Translations under genes and position numbers: made by a program
NCBI RefSeq assembly: GCF_001661965.1
Contig: NZ_LYWZ01000017.1
Location: 86,500-150,499, forward strand
Source of the DNA: Croceicoccus mobilis
GTDB lineage: Bacteria; Pseudomonadota; Alphaproteobacteria; Sphingomonadales; Sphingomonadaceae
DNA length: 64,000 bases
Direction of reading: 5' to 3'
Part shown: in pieces, positions 41,320 through 49,555 of the stretch
How positions within the stretch are numbered: position 1 is the stretch's first letter
How the letters are laid out: each line of letters begins with the position of its first letter
The notes under the pieces: model-generated
The model's input: the letters and a program-made list of their open reading frames with translations, nothing else
The model's database searches: none
What the model was told of the DNA's origin: nothing

Positions 41320-41853
41320 TCCTATCTTGCCTGTGCCCGCAAATTACTGGCGGCACCCGATGCGATCTACCCGCAGTTTGCCACCCATAATGCCCAGACG
41401 CTGGCGACGATCTATCATATGGCCGGACCTGACAGCTATGAGGCTGGGCAGTATGAATTCCAGTGTCTCCATGGGATGGGCGAGCCGCTTTACGCCCAGG
41501 TCGTGGGAAAACAGGGTCTCAACCGGCGGTGTCGAATCTATGCGCCGGTTGGTACCCACGAAACGCTCCTCGCATAACTGGTGCGCCGCCTTTTGGAAAA
41601 CGGCGCCAATTCGTCATTCGTAAATCAAATTGCCGATCCCTGCATCCATGCCTTAAAGCTGGTCGACGACCCGGTCGAGCAGGTGCTGGCCATGACGCGG
41701 CCGGGCATGCGGCATGATCTGATTGCACTGCCGGGCTCTATCTATCCCGACCGCCGCAACTCGGCCGGTCTCGATCTTTCAGACGAAGCGGTTCTGGCAG
41801 AATTGGGCCATTCGCTTGAGGAGACGGCCAAGAAGCACTGGTTGGCCGGCAAG
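41320..41853 (+). pseudogene. putA: PutA fragment (proline dehydrogenase region)
   Basis: Starts in mid-gene at the IS right end and reads SYLACARKLLAAPDAIYPQF, THNAQTLATIYHMAG, FQCLHGMGEPLY and CRIYAPVGTHETLLA, then, after a stop, LVRRLLENGANSSFVNQIAD and RRNSAGLDLSDE. These are PutA proline dehydrogenase barrel and linker sequences. An in-frame TAA at 41575-41577 replaces a codon that is usually Tyr. Both the N-terminal part and the P5C dehydrogenase part are absent. The right end near 41853 is approximate. Confidence 0.85.
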
Positions 41854-42120
41854 CCAGAGCATGGCGCTCTGCTTGCGGTCAACGACACTCTGGCACATGG
41901 ATTTTTCCATCTCCCTGCCCAAACGATAGTGCACGGGATAGAAGAAGGTCAGGATGCGCACGGCAAAGTCACCGGCAAACCGTTGTCGGGCGTCAGATTT
42001 GTGATGCTCATAGCCGGTAATTCAGCGCGCAAGCACGCAAGGTCAAGCCGCGACTTGCCCTGTCAGTCAGACCGATGGTCCGTCCCTTGCCGAGCAGCCG
42101 CAGCCTTCAAGCGCCGCAGT

Positions 42121-42310
42121 CTAAGGCTGATCGGGCTCGGTGTCTGCCACAGGCGCAGTCAGTTGCTGGACGGCCTGCGCAAGCGCGCGCTTGAGTTCGT
42201 CTCGCCGTTCGATCGCATCGCGGCTGATGGTAAGGCCGAAGGGGTTTGCAGCGGTCCAGGCCGAGGCCATGGCAATGATAAGGGTCAGCAGGAAATCCGG
42301 CGGATTTTGC
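42121..42310 (-). pseudogene. C-terminal fragment of an unrecognised protein
   Basis: A minus-strand frame reads DFLLTLIIAMASAWTAANPF, then GLTISRDAIERRDELKRALA and a terminal PVADTEPDQP stop at 42121. The hydrophobic-then-helical charged pattern looks like genuine coding sequence, but the upstream part is replaced by the IS3-type fragment. No family assigned. The 41854-42120 stretch to its left shows no recognisable gene. Confidence 0.35.
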
Positions 42311-42329
42311 TTTGGAGCGAGACAAGTCT

Positions 42330-42507
42330 GTGAAACGAAAGCGGCTTTCTACAGAGCAGATTTTGTCGATGCAGAAGCAGGCGGAGTTGGGCCCGCCGGT
42401 GTCCGATTTGATCCGCCAAGTCGGGATTTCCAAGCAGACATTCTACAGGTGGAAGCGGCAGTATGGGGGGCTAGAGTCAGACCAAGTCCGCGAGTTGAAG
42501 CAAGAAA
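42330..42507 (+). pseudogene. IS3-family orfA fragment
   Basis: Reads VKRKRLSTEQILSMQKQAEL, then VSDLIRQVGISKQTFYRWKR and YGGLESDQVRELKQEN: the helix-turn-helix N terminus of an IS3-type OrfA. It stops abruptly at the join with an E2 gene fragment at about 42507. No orfB and no inverted repeats are seen, so only a remnant is present. Confidence 0.8.
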
Positions 42508-42822
42508 ATGGCGGCATCCAAACGCCACATCCCGCACTTCAGCTCCATCGAGGAAGTCGATGTCACCAAGCTTGAGGAGATGCCAAGCGATCGCAACGCT
42601 GCGCGCGGCAACAAACCGAAACTGACCATCCTGTCCATGCTGATCACCGCGATTTGCAAGATCCTGCCCAATCATCCTATGCTCAACGCGCCCTTCGACG
42701 ATGAAGCAGGCATCGTTTCGCGGTTCCGAAGCATGCCCATCGGGATCGCGACAAAGACTGATGCCGGTCTGATGCTCCCCGTCCTCCGTGACGCGCAAAG
42801 TAAGAACCTGTGGCAACTCGCA
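42508..42822 (+). pseudogene. 2-oxo-acid dehydrogenase E2 acyltransferase fragment
   Basis: About 105 codons of the catalytic domain of a dihydrolipoyl acyltransferase: ASKRHIPHFSSIEEVDVTKL, ARGNKPKLTILSMLITAICK, then LPNHPMLNAPFDDEAGIV and TKTDAGLMLPVLRDAQSKN. The lipoyl and E1/E3-binding domains and the C-terminal HxxxDG active site are missing. It is joined on the left to IS3 orfA and on the right to an IS110-type fragment. Note that cluster 1 encodes E1 alpha and beta but no E2. Confidence 0.88.
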
Positions 42823-42825
42823 GCT

Positions 42826-43177
42826 GCCTGCTGCTCCTCGCTCTTGACCGCAACGAAGCGCATGTTCGGGCGCTGTGCAGCCTCGCAAATCGCTTCGGCA
42901 TCGGCGGCATCGTTCTTCTGGCGCTTTACAAACGGCTTCACATAGGAAGGCGGGATCAACCGGATCTCGTGACCGAGCGCCGTAAACTCGCGTGCCCAGT
43001 GATGCGCTCCGCCACATGTCTCTATTGCGATCAGGCAACGCGGCTGCTGCGCCATGAAATCCTGCCACTTGCCTCGGCTCAACCGCGGCTGAAAACCTGC
43101 TTGCCGCTCCCGTCCACACCGTGCGCGTGAAACACGCTCTTAGCGATATCCAGACCGATTGTGGTAACTTCCGACAC
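42826..43177 (-). pseudogene. IS110-family transposase fragment, frameshifted
   Basis: From GTG 43177 (AAGGAGGC upstream) it reads VSEVTTIGLDIAKSVFHAHG, the DEDD N terminus of IS110-type transposases. A frameshift near 43090 follows (a TGA appears after QVFSRG). The reading continues in another frame as RGKWQDFMAQQPRCLIAIET and VKPFVKRQKNDAADAEAICE up to about 42826, where it joins the E2 fragment. The C-terminal half is missing, so it is inactive. Confidence 0.87.
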
Positions 43178-43776
43178 GGACGCCTCCTTCAGTGATGTTC
43201 AACACTTCCACTTTGGCACATCGATGCCGTCGGGGGGCGTCCTCCCATCAGCTTTTGGGCTGAAAAGTGTGAGTAGCGGACGTTAGAATAGGTTACTCCG
43301 AGGGTCAGTCCACTCGTATCGCTTACCGAGAATTCATCAACGCCTCATGGCTTTTCATGCGGCGCACCGGCTTCGATGATCAGCTCACCCACGGCGTCGG
43401 CGGCTAGACCTGCAAAAGCGTTCCAGCGGGATCACGGCCCATGGCGACCAACGGGATCAATAGTACAACCGCTCCTATGGGAACCGCGATGGCGCCAAAA
43501 ACGCTTTTCGACCACCACCGCCATTTACGAGTTAACCGCTTAACGAGCCGGTTGCCAGCGTCCGTCATCGTGCGAAAAGCTTAATAGCTGAAACTCGCCG
43601 GTTGCGGACCGTCAGATTGTAGGAACTGACGTAATCGAATAAAATACTGGAATGGCCTTCCTCCATAGTCGGCCTTTCGCCGACCGTAAAAACTTTCACG
43701 CGGCCCCCTTGCGCCATCCACCCAGATGGAACCGCGGCAATCCAGCATGAATTGCCGCGGTTCCGGGGAGAGCTCG
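43178..43776. other. No recognisable gene, 599 bases
   Basis: Between the IS110 fragment and the TonB receptor stop codon. No frame has an SD site or family similarity, and no inverted repeats typical of an IS end were seen. It is lower in GC than its neighbours by eye and is probably decayed DNA from the junction. Confidence 0.5.
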
Positions 43777-46155
43777 TCAGAAGCTTGCCGAGACGGTCAC
43801 GCCATACGTACGCGGACGTCCCGCATAACGTACCGTCGTGTCGGTGATCCGCGTGGCATTGTTCCAGTAATATTCGTTCGTCAGATTGCGAACGAATGCG
43901 CCGATCTTGTATTTTTCGGCAAGCTTCAGGCCAGCACGCAAATCGATCAGCACGTAATCGTCGATCGTCAGCCCCCCCCGGCTTGTCAGATCATCGGACG
44001 GCGTCGCGCGGGCATCGCCCAGCACGGCCTTTGAATCGCTTTGAAAGCTGAGATTCGCGCCGATATAGGGCGAGATGCTGTCGCTTGCCGCCCACTCGTA
44101 CTGGCCATCCATGAGGACCTGGTACTTGGGCGTATAGGGGAAGCTCGACCCGGCAAAATCGACCTGATTTCCGTAAGGATCGTAATTGACGAAGCTGCCC
44201 TTGATCTTGGTATCGAGATAAGTGGCGCCGATGCTGAAGCGCAGGCCATCGGTGGGTGCCAGATCCAGTTGCAGTTCGGCACCCTTCACCTCGGACTTGG
44301 GCACGTTGACCAGTGCCTCGAGCGGGCCGAAGATATCCGGGTTGGCGACCACGCGGCCCTTGAACTGCTTGTCGGCATAATCATAGTAGAACACCGCCGC
44401 GTTGATCTGGGCCGTACGATCCAGAACCGTCAGCTTCGTTCCGATTTCATAGGCCGTTACAGATTCCTGCGTGACCGGGCTGAACTGGTTGGCATCGCTG
44501 GCCGACAGCAGCGGAAAGCTACCCGATTTGAAGCCGCGGCTGACGCTGGCATAGACGAGCGCGTCGGGCGAAGGCTTGAGGTCGATGCCCGCGCGCCACG
44601 AGACGTTGTCCTCATCCAGCTTGTCGGTCACTTCGACAGCAGTAAGCGTTGAGGAATCGATCGTCACGCAGGCGTCGTCGGCGATCGTGATCGGGTCCAG
44701 CCCCGCGCCCGAGCGGATGAAGTTCAGCAAGTTCTCGATCCCCTGCCCCAGAGCGTCGCCGCGATCGGCGGTGCAGCCTGCGAAATCGATGTCGGTATCG
44801 GTATAGCGAATGCCGCCGTGCAAGGTGACCAGATCGCCGATGTCGTAATCGACGTTCGCAAAGATCGCCTTGTTCACGAATTTCTGACGGGCATACTGGC
44901 TATAGACGAAGAACGGGCCGCCCAGTCCTGCATCGACAAAATTATAGGCCGATGTCGACTGGTCGTAAGGCCCGGCGTCGTCCTGCTGATAGGTCTTTTC
45001 GCGGGCGTAATTTCCGCCGATGATCCATGTCAGATTGCCCATCTCGCCCTGCAGACGCAGTTCCTGCGAAAAGGCGCTGATGTCACCGGTGGTGTTGTAG
45101 AAATAGTCGCGAAGCGCCACGCCATCGGGATCGATGGCGGTGTCATGCGAATATTCCGACCAGCTGGTGATCGAGGTCAGCGTCACGGCGCTGGAAAGAT
45201 CGAGATCGCCGCGCAGAGCCGCCTGATAGAACCAGTTGTCGCGCTTGGGCGCCTGCGTATCGGTCCAGTCGGCGTCGCGGTTGTTTTCAGGCGCGACAGG
45301 ATAGGTAGCGAGATCGCCGAGCCGCGCCGGATTACCCAGCGGCACCACGCCGATCAGCTGCGCGGCCTGCCCGTCACTCTTATCGATGAAACCGTTGAGG
45401 TTCAGCTCGAAACGCAGCGCATCGCTCGGCTCAAAATCCACCAGCATGCGCGCGGACGTAAAGCGTTGATCGCCCAGTTCATCATCGCGTGTATAGCTGC
45501 GCTGCCATGCCCCGCCCTGGACGGTCTGCGCCGCGATGCGCGCCTTGATCGTATCGCTCAGCGGGCCGCTGACATGGCCGCCCACCGTGACTTCGCCAAA
45601 GTTCTGAACCGTGGCAGAAAGACCGCCTTCAAGATAATCCGTCGGCTTGGCCGCGATATAGTTGATCGCGCCGCCGGTGGCATTCGAACCAAACAGAGTG
45701 CCCTGCGGGCCCTTCAAAACCTCGACCCGTTCAAGATCGAGCGTGGCACCGCGCGTCATGATGGAAAACGGGATCGGGACTTGGTCCTGGTAGACGCTGA
45801 CCGTGGGTTTTGCCGCAAGGCTGGTATCGTAAAATCCCACGCCGCGCAGCGTGTAGACCGGCGTTGCATAGGCGCTTTCGGTATAAGTGAAGCCTGGCAC
45901 GACCTTCACCAGATCGGCAACATCGGTGATGCCCTGATCCGCCAGCTGGTCGCCCGATGCGGCGGTGATCGAGAGTGGTACGTCGTTCAACGATTCCGAC
46001 CGTTTCTGGGCCGTGACGATGATTTCTTGCAGTCCTTGTGACGGCTGAGCGGACTGTGGCTCGGCTTCATCCGATGGCTGCATGTCCTGCGCGAAGGCAT
46101 TGCCCGCAATCGCCAGTGTCGATGCCGAAACGGCAAGTATGATTGCTGTCTTCAT
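43777..46155 (-). CDS. TonB-dependent outer-membrane receptor
   Basis: A 792-residue receptor with a signal peptide (MKTAIILAVSASTLAIAGNA, cleavage near AFAQ), a plug domain (LQEIIVTAQKRSESLNDVP; VEVLKGPQGTLFGSNATGGA), and a beta barrel ending YGVTVSASF. It is 84 bases after the P450 gene in the same direction and is probably co-transcribed. ATG 46155 has AGGAGAGGGAT upstream; an earlier ATG at 46173 would swallow that site. Expected to import the cluster 2 substrate. Confidence 0.93.
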   Translation of the reverse strand: MKTAIILAVSASTLAIAGNAFAQDMQPSDEAEPQSAQPSQGLQEIIVTAQKRSESLNDVPLSITAASGDQLADQGITDVADLVKVVPGFTYTESAYATPVYTLRGVGFYDTSLAAKPTVSVYQDQVPIPFSIMTRGATLDLERVEVLKGPQGTLFGSNATGGAINYIAAKPTDYLEGGLSATVQNFGEVTVGGHVSGPLSDTIKARIAAQTVQGGAWQRSYTRDDELGDQRFTSARMLVDFEPSDALRFELNLNGFIDKSDGQAAQLIGVVPLGNPARLGDLATYPVAPENNRDADWTDTQAPKRDNWFYQAALRGDLDLSSAVTLTSITSWSEYSHDTAIDPDGVALRDYFYNTTGDISAFSQELRLQGEMGNLTWIIGGNYAREKTYQQDDAGPYDQSTSAYNFVDAGLGGPFFVYSQYARQKFVNKAIFANVDYDIGDLVTLHGGIRYTDTDIDFAGCTADRGDALGQGIENLLNFIRSGAGLDPITIADDACVTIDSSTLTAVEVTDKLDEDNVSWRAGIDLKPSPDALVYASVSRGFKSGSFPLLSASDANQFSPVTQESVTAYEIGTKLTVLDRTAQINAAVFYYDYADKQFKGRVVANPDIFGPLEALVNVPKSEVKGAELQLDLAPTDGLRFSIGATYLDTKIKGSFVNYDPYGNQVDFAGSSFPYTPKYQVLMDGQYEWAASDSISPYIGANLSFQSDSKAVLGDARATPSDDLTSRGGLTIDDYVLIDLRAGLKLAEKYKIGAFVRNLTNEYYWNNATRITDTTVRYAGRPRTYGVTVSASF

Positions 46156-46239
46156 TATCCCTCTCCTGTTCATTCAGGGCTGGCCGTCTTCGGAACCATA
46201 TCCCTGTCTCAATTGCTTATTTTTCAGGATTTCTTGCGC

Positions 46240-47541
46240 TTAGGCCTTGCGGAAGCGGACCGGCAGGCTCTTGTAACCGCCAACAAAATTGGCCTCGACC
46301 AGCTTGGGCGGGCCAGCCAGCTCGATCGATGCGATATGCGGCATCAGTTCTTCGAAGAGGATGCGCATTTCCAGTTTCGCCAGATGCTGGCCAAGGCACA
46401 TGTGCGGGCCAAATCCGAAAGCGATGTGCTTGTTGGGGCTGCGCGTGATGTCAAAACGGTCCGGATCGTCGAACACCGCCTCATCACGATTGCCCGATGG
46501 GTAACACATCATCAGTCGGTCCATCGAACGGATCAGCTGTCCGCCGACCTCCACATCCTGCGTCGCGTTGCGCATGAAATGCTTCACGGGACTGGTCCAG
46601 CGGATCGCCTCGTCGACAAGACCAGGGATCATTGCGGGATCGGCCTTCACCTTCTCGAAATTCTCAGGGAACTCGATCATGCCGTGCATGCCCCCCGTGA
46701 CGGATGAAGAGGTGGTGTCATGCCCCGCAGTCGCGATGGCGACGAAATAGCCATTGGCTTCGTCACGCCCGATGGGGGCGCCATTGATCCGCGAATTGGC
46801 GATCAGAGTCAGAAGGTCGTCCTGCGGCTCGGCCCGGCGCTTTTCGGCCAGCGCGTCGAAATACTGGAAGAAATCCTCAAGCGCTGCGGCCCACATCTTG
46901 GCGGCGGCGACGGGATCGTCCTTCATCTCGTCACGCTGCTCTTCAGGGTCGTGGCCGCCAAAGAACTCCTGCGTCAGCTTCAGCATCTTGGGTTCATCTT
47001 CGGGCGGCACGCCGAAAAGCGTCATGATCACGCGCAGCGGGTAATGCAGCGCGAAATCACGCACGAAATCGCATTCACCGTCAAAGCTGAGGAAGTGCTC
47101 GACAGACTGCTTGGCCAGAACGCGAATCTGGTCTTCGAGCTTTCCAATCTTGCCCGGCAGGAACCAGTTGGCCGTCAGCATGCGATATTGCTGGTGAACC
47201 GGCGGGTCCATATAGGTCAGCGACGCCAGGCCGCTGACCGACCCGCCCGTCATTTCACGGGTAAAATCGTCCGAAGCGCGGTCGTTCAGCACCGGGTTGA
47301 AATCGGCGTTGTGAAAGAGCTTAGCGTTCTTCTCGACCTCGCGGATGTCGGCATGGCGGGTTACGATCCACATGGGATCGAACCCTTCGACCTCGGCCAC
47401 GCCCAGCGGCATGTTTTCGCGCAGCCATTTGAATGCGTCATAGATCACGGCATCATCGGCATAGGACCTCGCCGCAATGACGGTCTCTGCGATGTGCTGA
47501 GGGATAATGGGACGCGAAGTCGCCCGTGTTGCCGAAGCCAT
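46240..47541 (-). CDS. Cytochrome P450
   Basis: A 433-residue soluble P450 with the I-helix AGHDTT (272-277), the K-helix ExxR (E311-A-I-R314), and the haem loop FGFGPHMCLGQ with C382. It is typical of bacterial P450s that hydroxylate hydrophobic chains or rings. No ferredoxin gene is adjacent. ATG 47541 with GGGGAGAAAG upstream is preferred to an in-frame start at 47577. A GGT-NNN-ACC site lies 89 bases upstream. It probably catalyses the first oxidation in cluster 2. Confidence 0.93.
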   Translation of the reverse strand: MASATRATSRPIIPQHIAETVIAARSYADDAVIYDAFKWLRENMPLGVAEVEGFDPMWIVTRHADIREVEKNAKLFHNADFNPVLNDRASDDFTREMTGGSVSGLASLTYMDPPVHQQYRMLTANWFLPGKIGKLEDQIRVLAKQSVEHFLSFDGECDFVRDFALHYPLRVIMTLFGVPPEDEPKMLKLTQEFFGGHDPEEQRDEMKDDPVAAAKMWAAALEDFFQYFDALAEKRRAEPQDDLLTLIANSRINGAPIGRDEANGYFVAIATAGHDTTSSSVTGGMHGMIEFPENFEKVKADPAMIPGLVDEAIRWTSPVKHFMRNATQDVEVGGQLIRSMDRLMMCYPSGNRDEAVFDDPDRFDITRSPNKHIAFGFGPHMCLGQHLAKLEMRILFEELMPHIASIELAGPPKLVEANFVGGYKSLPVRFRKA

Positions 47542-47579
47542 CTCTTTCTCCCCTATCGCGGCTGTCTCGCCGCTCACTG

Positions 47580-47594
47580 CGTATGAGATATACG
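47580..47594. promoter_or_regulatory. Inverted repeat CGTAT-GAGAT-ATACG
   Basis: A perfect 5-base inverted repeat with a 5-base spacer, 38 bases before the P450 ATG. The MerR-family gene is next door, and MerR-type sites are short dyads near the promoter, so it is a candidate operator. Confidence 0.3.
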
Positions 47595-47627
47595 TAGATG
47601 GTCGGAACAGGAACGGTCAATATCTGA

Positions 47628-47641
47628 AATGGTAGAACCGA
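47628..47641. promoter_or_regulatory. GntR/FadR-type operator, site A
   Basis: ATGGTAGAACCGAT contains GGT-AGA-ACC, the core of FadR-subfamily GntR operators, 89 bases before the P450 start. One of four such sites in cluster 2 promoter regions. Confidence 0.45.
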
Positions 47642-47788
47642 TGCTGAGGATCAGCCGACGTTCGCGCGTTCACCGCGGAAACGGCGGAGATTGGCCGATA
47701 CTCGATCTGAAATTCGAATTCTCGCATGCAAATTGAATAGCGTGCGCGCTTATGCAACGGGCCAGAGACGGCCTTGAGGATCAAACTT

Positions 47789-48520
47789 TCACTTCGGTAA
47801 GCGGCCCAAGGTCGGCTCTTCGATCTCGCGCTCATGCTGGATCGCCTCGACATGACGGAAAAAAGCACGGCGCCGCATCAGGCCAAAAAAATTAAGCATG
47901 AGAGGAAATGCGACCTCGACCATCCGGGCCGCCTCATTCACGTCGATGCGTCCTTCGACATGGTCCAGAAAGGTCTTGGCTTCCCATCGCCCGACGAATT
48001 CTGAAGCATCGATATAGTGGCCCAGAACCTCGGGAGAATAGTCGAGCGTCTCGTTAAAGCCCGCCTTGCGCATTTCGCCCCAGATGCTGACCAGTTGCGC
48101 CGATGTCACGCTCAACGCCTCGCCATGCGCGGTATCGGTGATGTCGATAATGCCGATCTCGCAAAGCGTTCGGGCATCTTCGATTGCCTTAGGATATTGC
48201 CCAACAAGGGTCTTGAGAAGAACGGGGGTCTGATCCGAATTGGCCCGGTGCGACACCAGTGTCTCAAGATCGTCAAACGCACTTTCGTTGATCCGCTTTT
48301 CCGTCATGCTCCCCGTGACCAAAGTCTTGATCTGGGCTAGCGTCAGACGGTTTTCACGCTGGAGCCGGCGTACCGCGCGGATCGCCTCGACATGTTGATC
48401 GCCGTAATCGGCAACGGTTCGGCCGCTACGTTCGGGTTGGGGAACAAGACCTTCGCGTAAGTAAACCCGGATTGTTTCCCGGTTCACGCCAGTCACTTTT
48501 TCCAGTTCCTTCATCTTCAT
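47789..48520 (-). CDS. MerR-family transcriptional regulator
   Basis: A 243-residue protein with an N-terminal MerR helix-turn-helix: MKMKELEKVTGVNRETIRVY, LREGLVPQPERSGR, and DQHVEAIRAVRRLQRENRLT. The C-terminal part (~130 residues) is helical, without Cys-rich metal sites, so it more likely senses an organic ligand than a metal. Its gene is divergent from the GntR gene and follows the P450 promoter region. The target is probably a nearby promoter, perhaps its own or that of the P450. Confidence 0.88.
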   Translation of the reverse strand: MKMKELEKVTGVNRETIRVYLREGLVPQPERSGRTVADYGDQHVEAIRAVRRLQRENRLTLAQIKTLVTGSMTEKRINESAFDDLETLVSHRANSDQTPVLLKTLVGQYPKAIEDARTLCEIGIIDITDTAHGEALSVTSAQLVSIWGEMRKAGFNETLDYSPEVLGHYIDASEFVGRWEAKTFLDHVEGRIDVNEAARMVEVAFPLMLNFFGLMRRRAFFRHVEAIQHEREIEEPTLGRLPK

Positions 48521-48639
48521 GGACCAAGGCTACAGCATGTGATGCGTGGCTGTGCAAGATACCCGTGCGCCCGCCCGCAGTTCGGTTTGCGCAAGATCAA
48601 TGTAAATCGATGCGGTCTGGGCAAACTGGCCGTTGGCAA

Positions 48640-48653
48640 GAGGTCGGACCATT
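48640..48653. promoter_or_regulatory. GntR/FadR-type operator, site B
   Basis: AGAGGTCGGACCAT region with core GGT-CGG-ACC (48642-48650), followed by ATT as in site C. It lies about 80 bases before the GntR gene and fits autoregulation. Confidence 0.45.
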
Positions 48654-48728
48654 GAGCCAACCCCTTGTCACCACGCGACACGAGCAATACCGATAGCACG
48701 AAAACCAGGACGACAGGCAAACATCATC

Positions 48729-49457
48729 ATGGCAAAACCTGCACGAAGCGAGGGTAACTCAGGCTTCAGACCCATCAAGACGCAGCGCGCATTCGAAGCG
48801 GTGTGCGACCAAGTTCGTCAGATGGTCGCCGATGGCACGTTGAAAGCAGGCGACAAGCTGCCCGCCGAACGCGAGCTGGCGGTGCGTTTCCAGATCAGCC
48901 GCAACGCCGTACGCGAGGCGCTACGCAGTCTGGAAATGTCGGGCATCATCCGCAACGAAAAGGGCGTGAAGGGCGGCGCCTTCATTCAGGCGGCGGAAAA
49001 TGAACATGTCGCGCAGGCGATGCAGGACTTCGTCCATCTCGGCAAAGTCTCGCTCGATGAATTGACCGAAGCGCGTCTCAGCATTCAAGCCACTGTCGTT
49101 CGCCTTGCGTGCGAACGCGGGACCGACGCCCAATTCGATCGCTTGGCCGCCATCGTGGATCAGACCCGCATCGAGACCGATGTCGAGGCACGCTATCACT
49201 GCGCGGTTGAGTTCTATCAGGTGCTGGCCGAAGCGACGGGGAACCGCATCTATGCGTTGTTCGTCGGGGCCTTGTCATCGATCCTGCAGGCTTTCGTGGC
49301 CGGGCCGAATTACAAGACGTTGCAGGAAACCTTGATCGATTCGCGCCACCGCCTTGTCACGGCCCTGCGAGAGAGGGATTGCGGTGCAGCCGTCGCGGAA
49401 ATGACGGCGCACCTCGACCGGATACACCAACACATGCAGGAAAACGCGGCGCGCTAG
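48729..49457 (+). CDS. GntR-family (FadR subfamily) regulator
   Basis: A 242-residue regulator with an N-terminal winged helix (LPAERELAVRFQISRNAVRE, then ALRSLEMSGIIRNEKGVKGG) and an all-helical FCD-type ligand domain (LTEARLSIQATVVRLACERG; HCAVEFYQVLAEATGN; DSRHRLVTALRERD). Members bind GGT-NNN-ACC-type palindromes and respond to organic acids or CoA esters. Such sites lie before this gene, the next gene and two other cluster 2 promoters. The ATG at 48729 has only a weak ribosome site. Confidence 0.92.
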   Translation: MAKPARSEGNSGFRPIKTQRAFEAVCDQVRQMVADGTLKAGDKLPAERELAVRFQISRNAVREALRSLEMSGIIRNEKGVKGGAFIQAAENEHVAQAMQDFVHLGKVSLDELTEARLSIQATVVRLACERGTDAQFDRLAAIVDQTRIETDVEARYHCAVEFYQVLAEATGNRIYALFVGALSSILQAFVAGPNYKTLQETLIDSRHRLVTALRERDCGAAVAEMTAHLDRIHQHMQENAAR

Positions 49458-49515
49458 CGTCTGGCGCTTTTTGCGCTGATGACGGTACCCACTTGCATTT
49501 TACCGCCCGATTTTT

Positions 49516-49530
49516 ATAGGTAGGACCATT
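49516..49530. promoter_or_regulatory. GntR/FadR-type operator, site C
   Basis: ATAGGTAGGACCATT contains GGT-AGG-ACC (49519-49527) and shares GGT-N-GGACCATT with site B. It lies about 30 bases before the CoA transferase start, where a repressor would block transcription. Confidence 0.55.
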
Positions 49531-49555
49531 ATACCTTTAAGAGACGGAGAGCGGT

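Larger units (their letters stand above)
47542..47788. other. Intergenic region before P450
   Basis: 247 bases between the P450 start and the MerR stop codon. It contains the CGTAT/ATACG inverted repeat at 47580 and the GGT-NNN-ACC site at 47630. No gene is apparent. Confidence 0.5.

Noticed and set aside
40430..41327. Target-site duplication of the IS6-type element
   Set aside because: The 8-base flanks GGTAAAAG and TCCTATCT do not match, so no duplication can be claimed.
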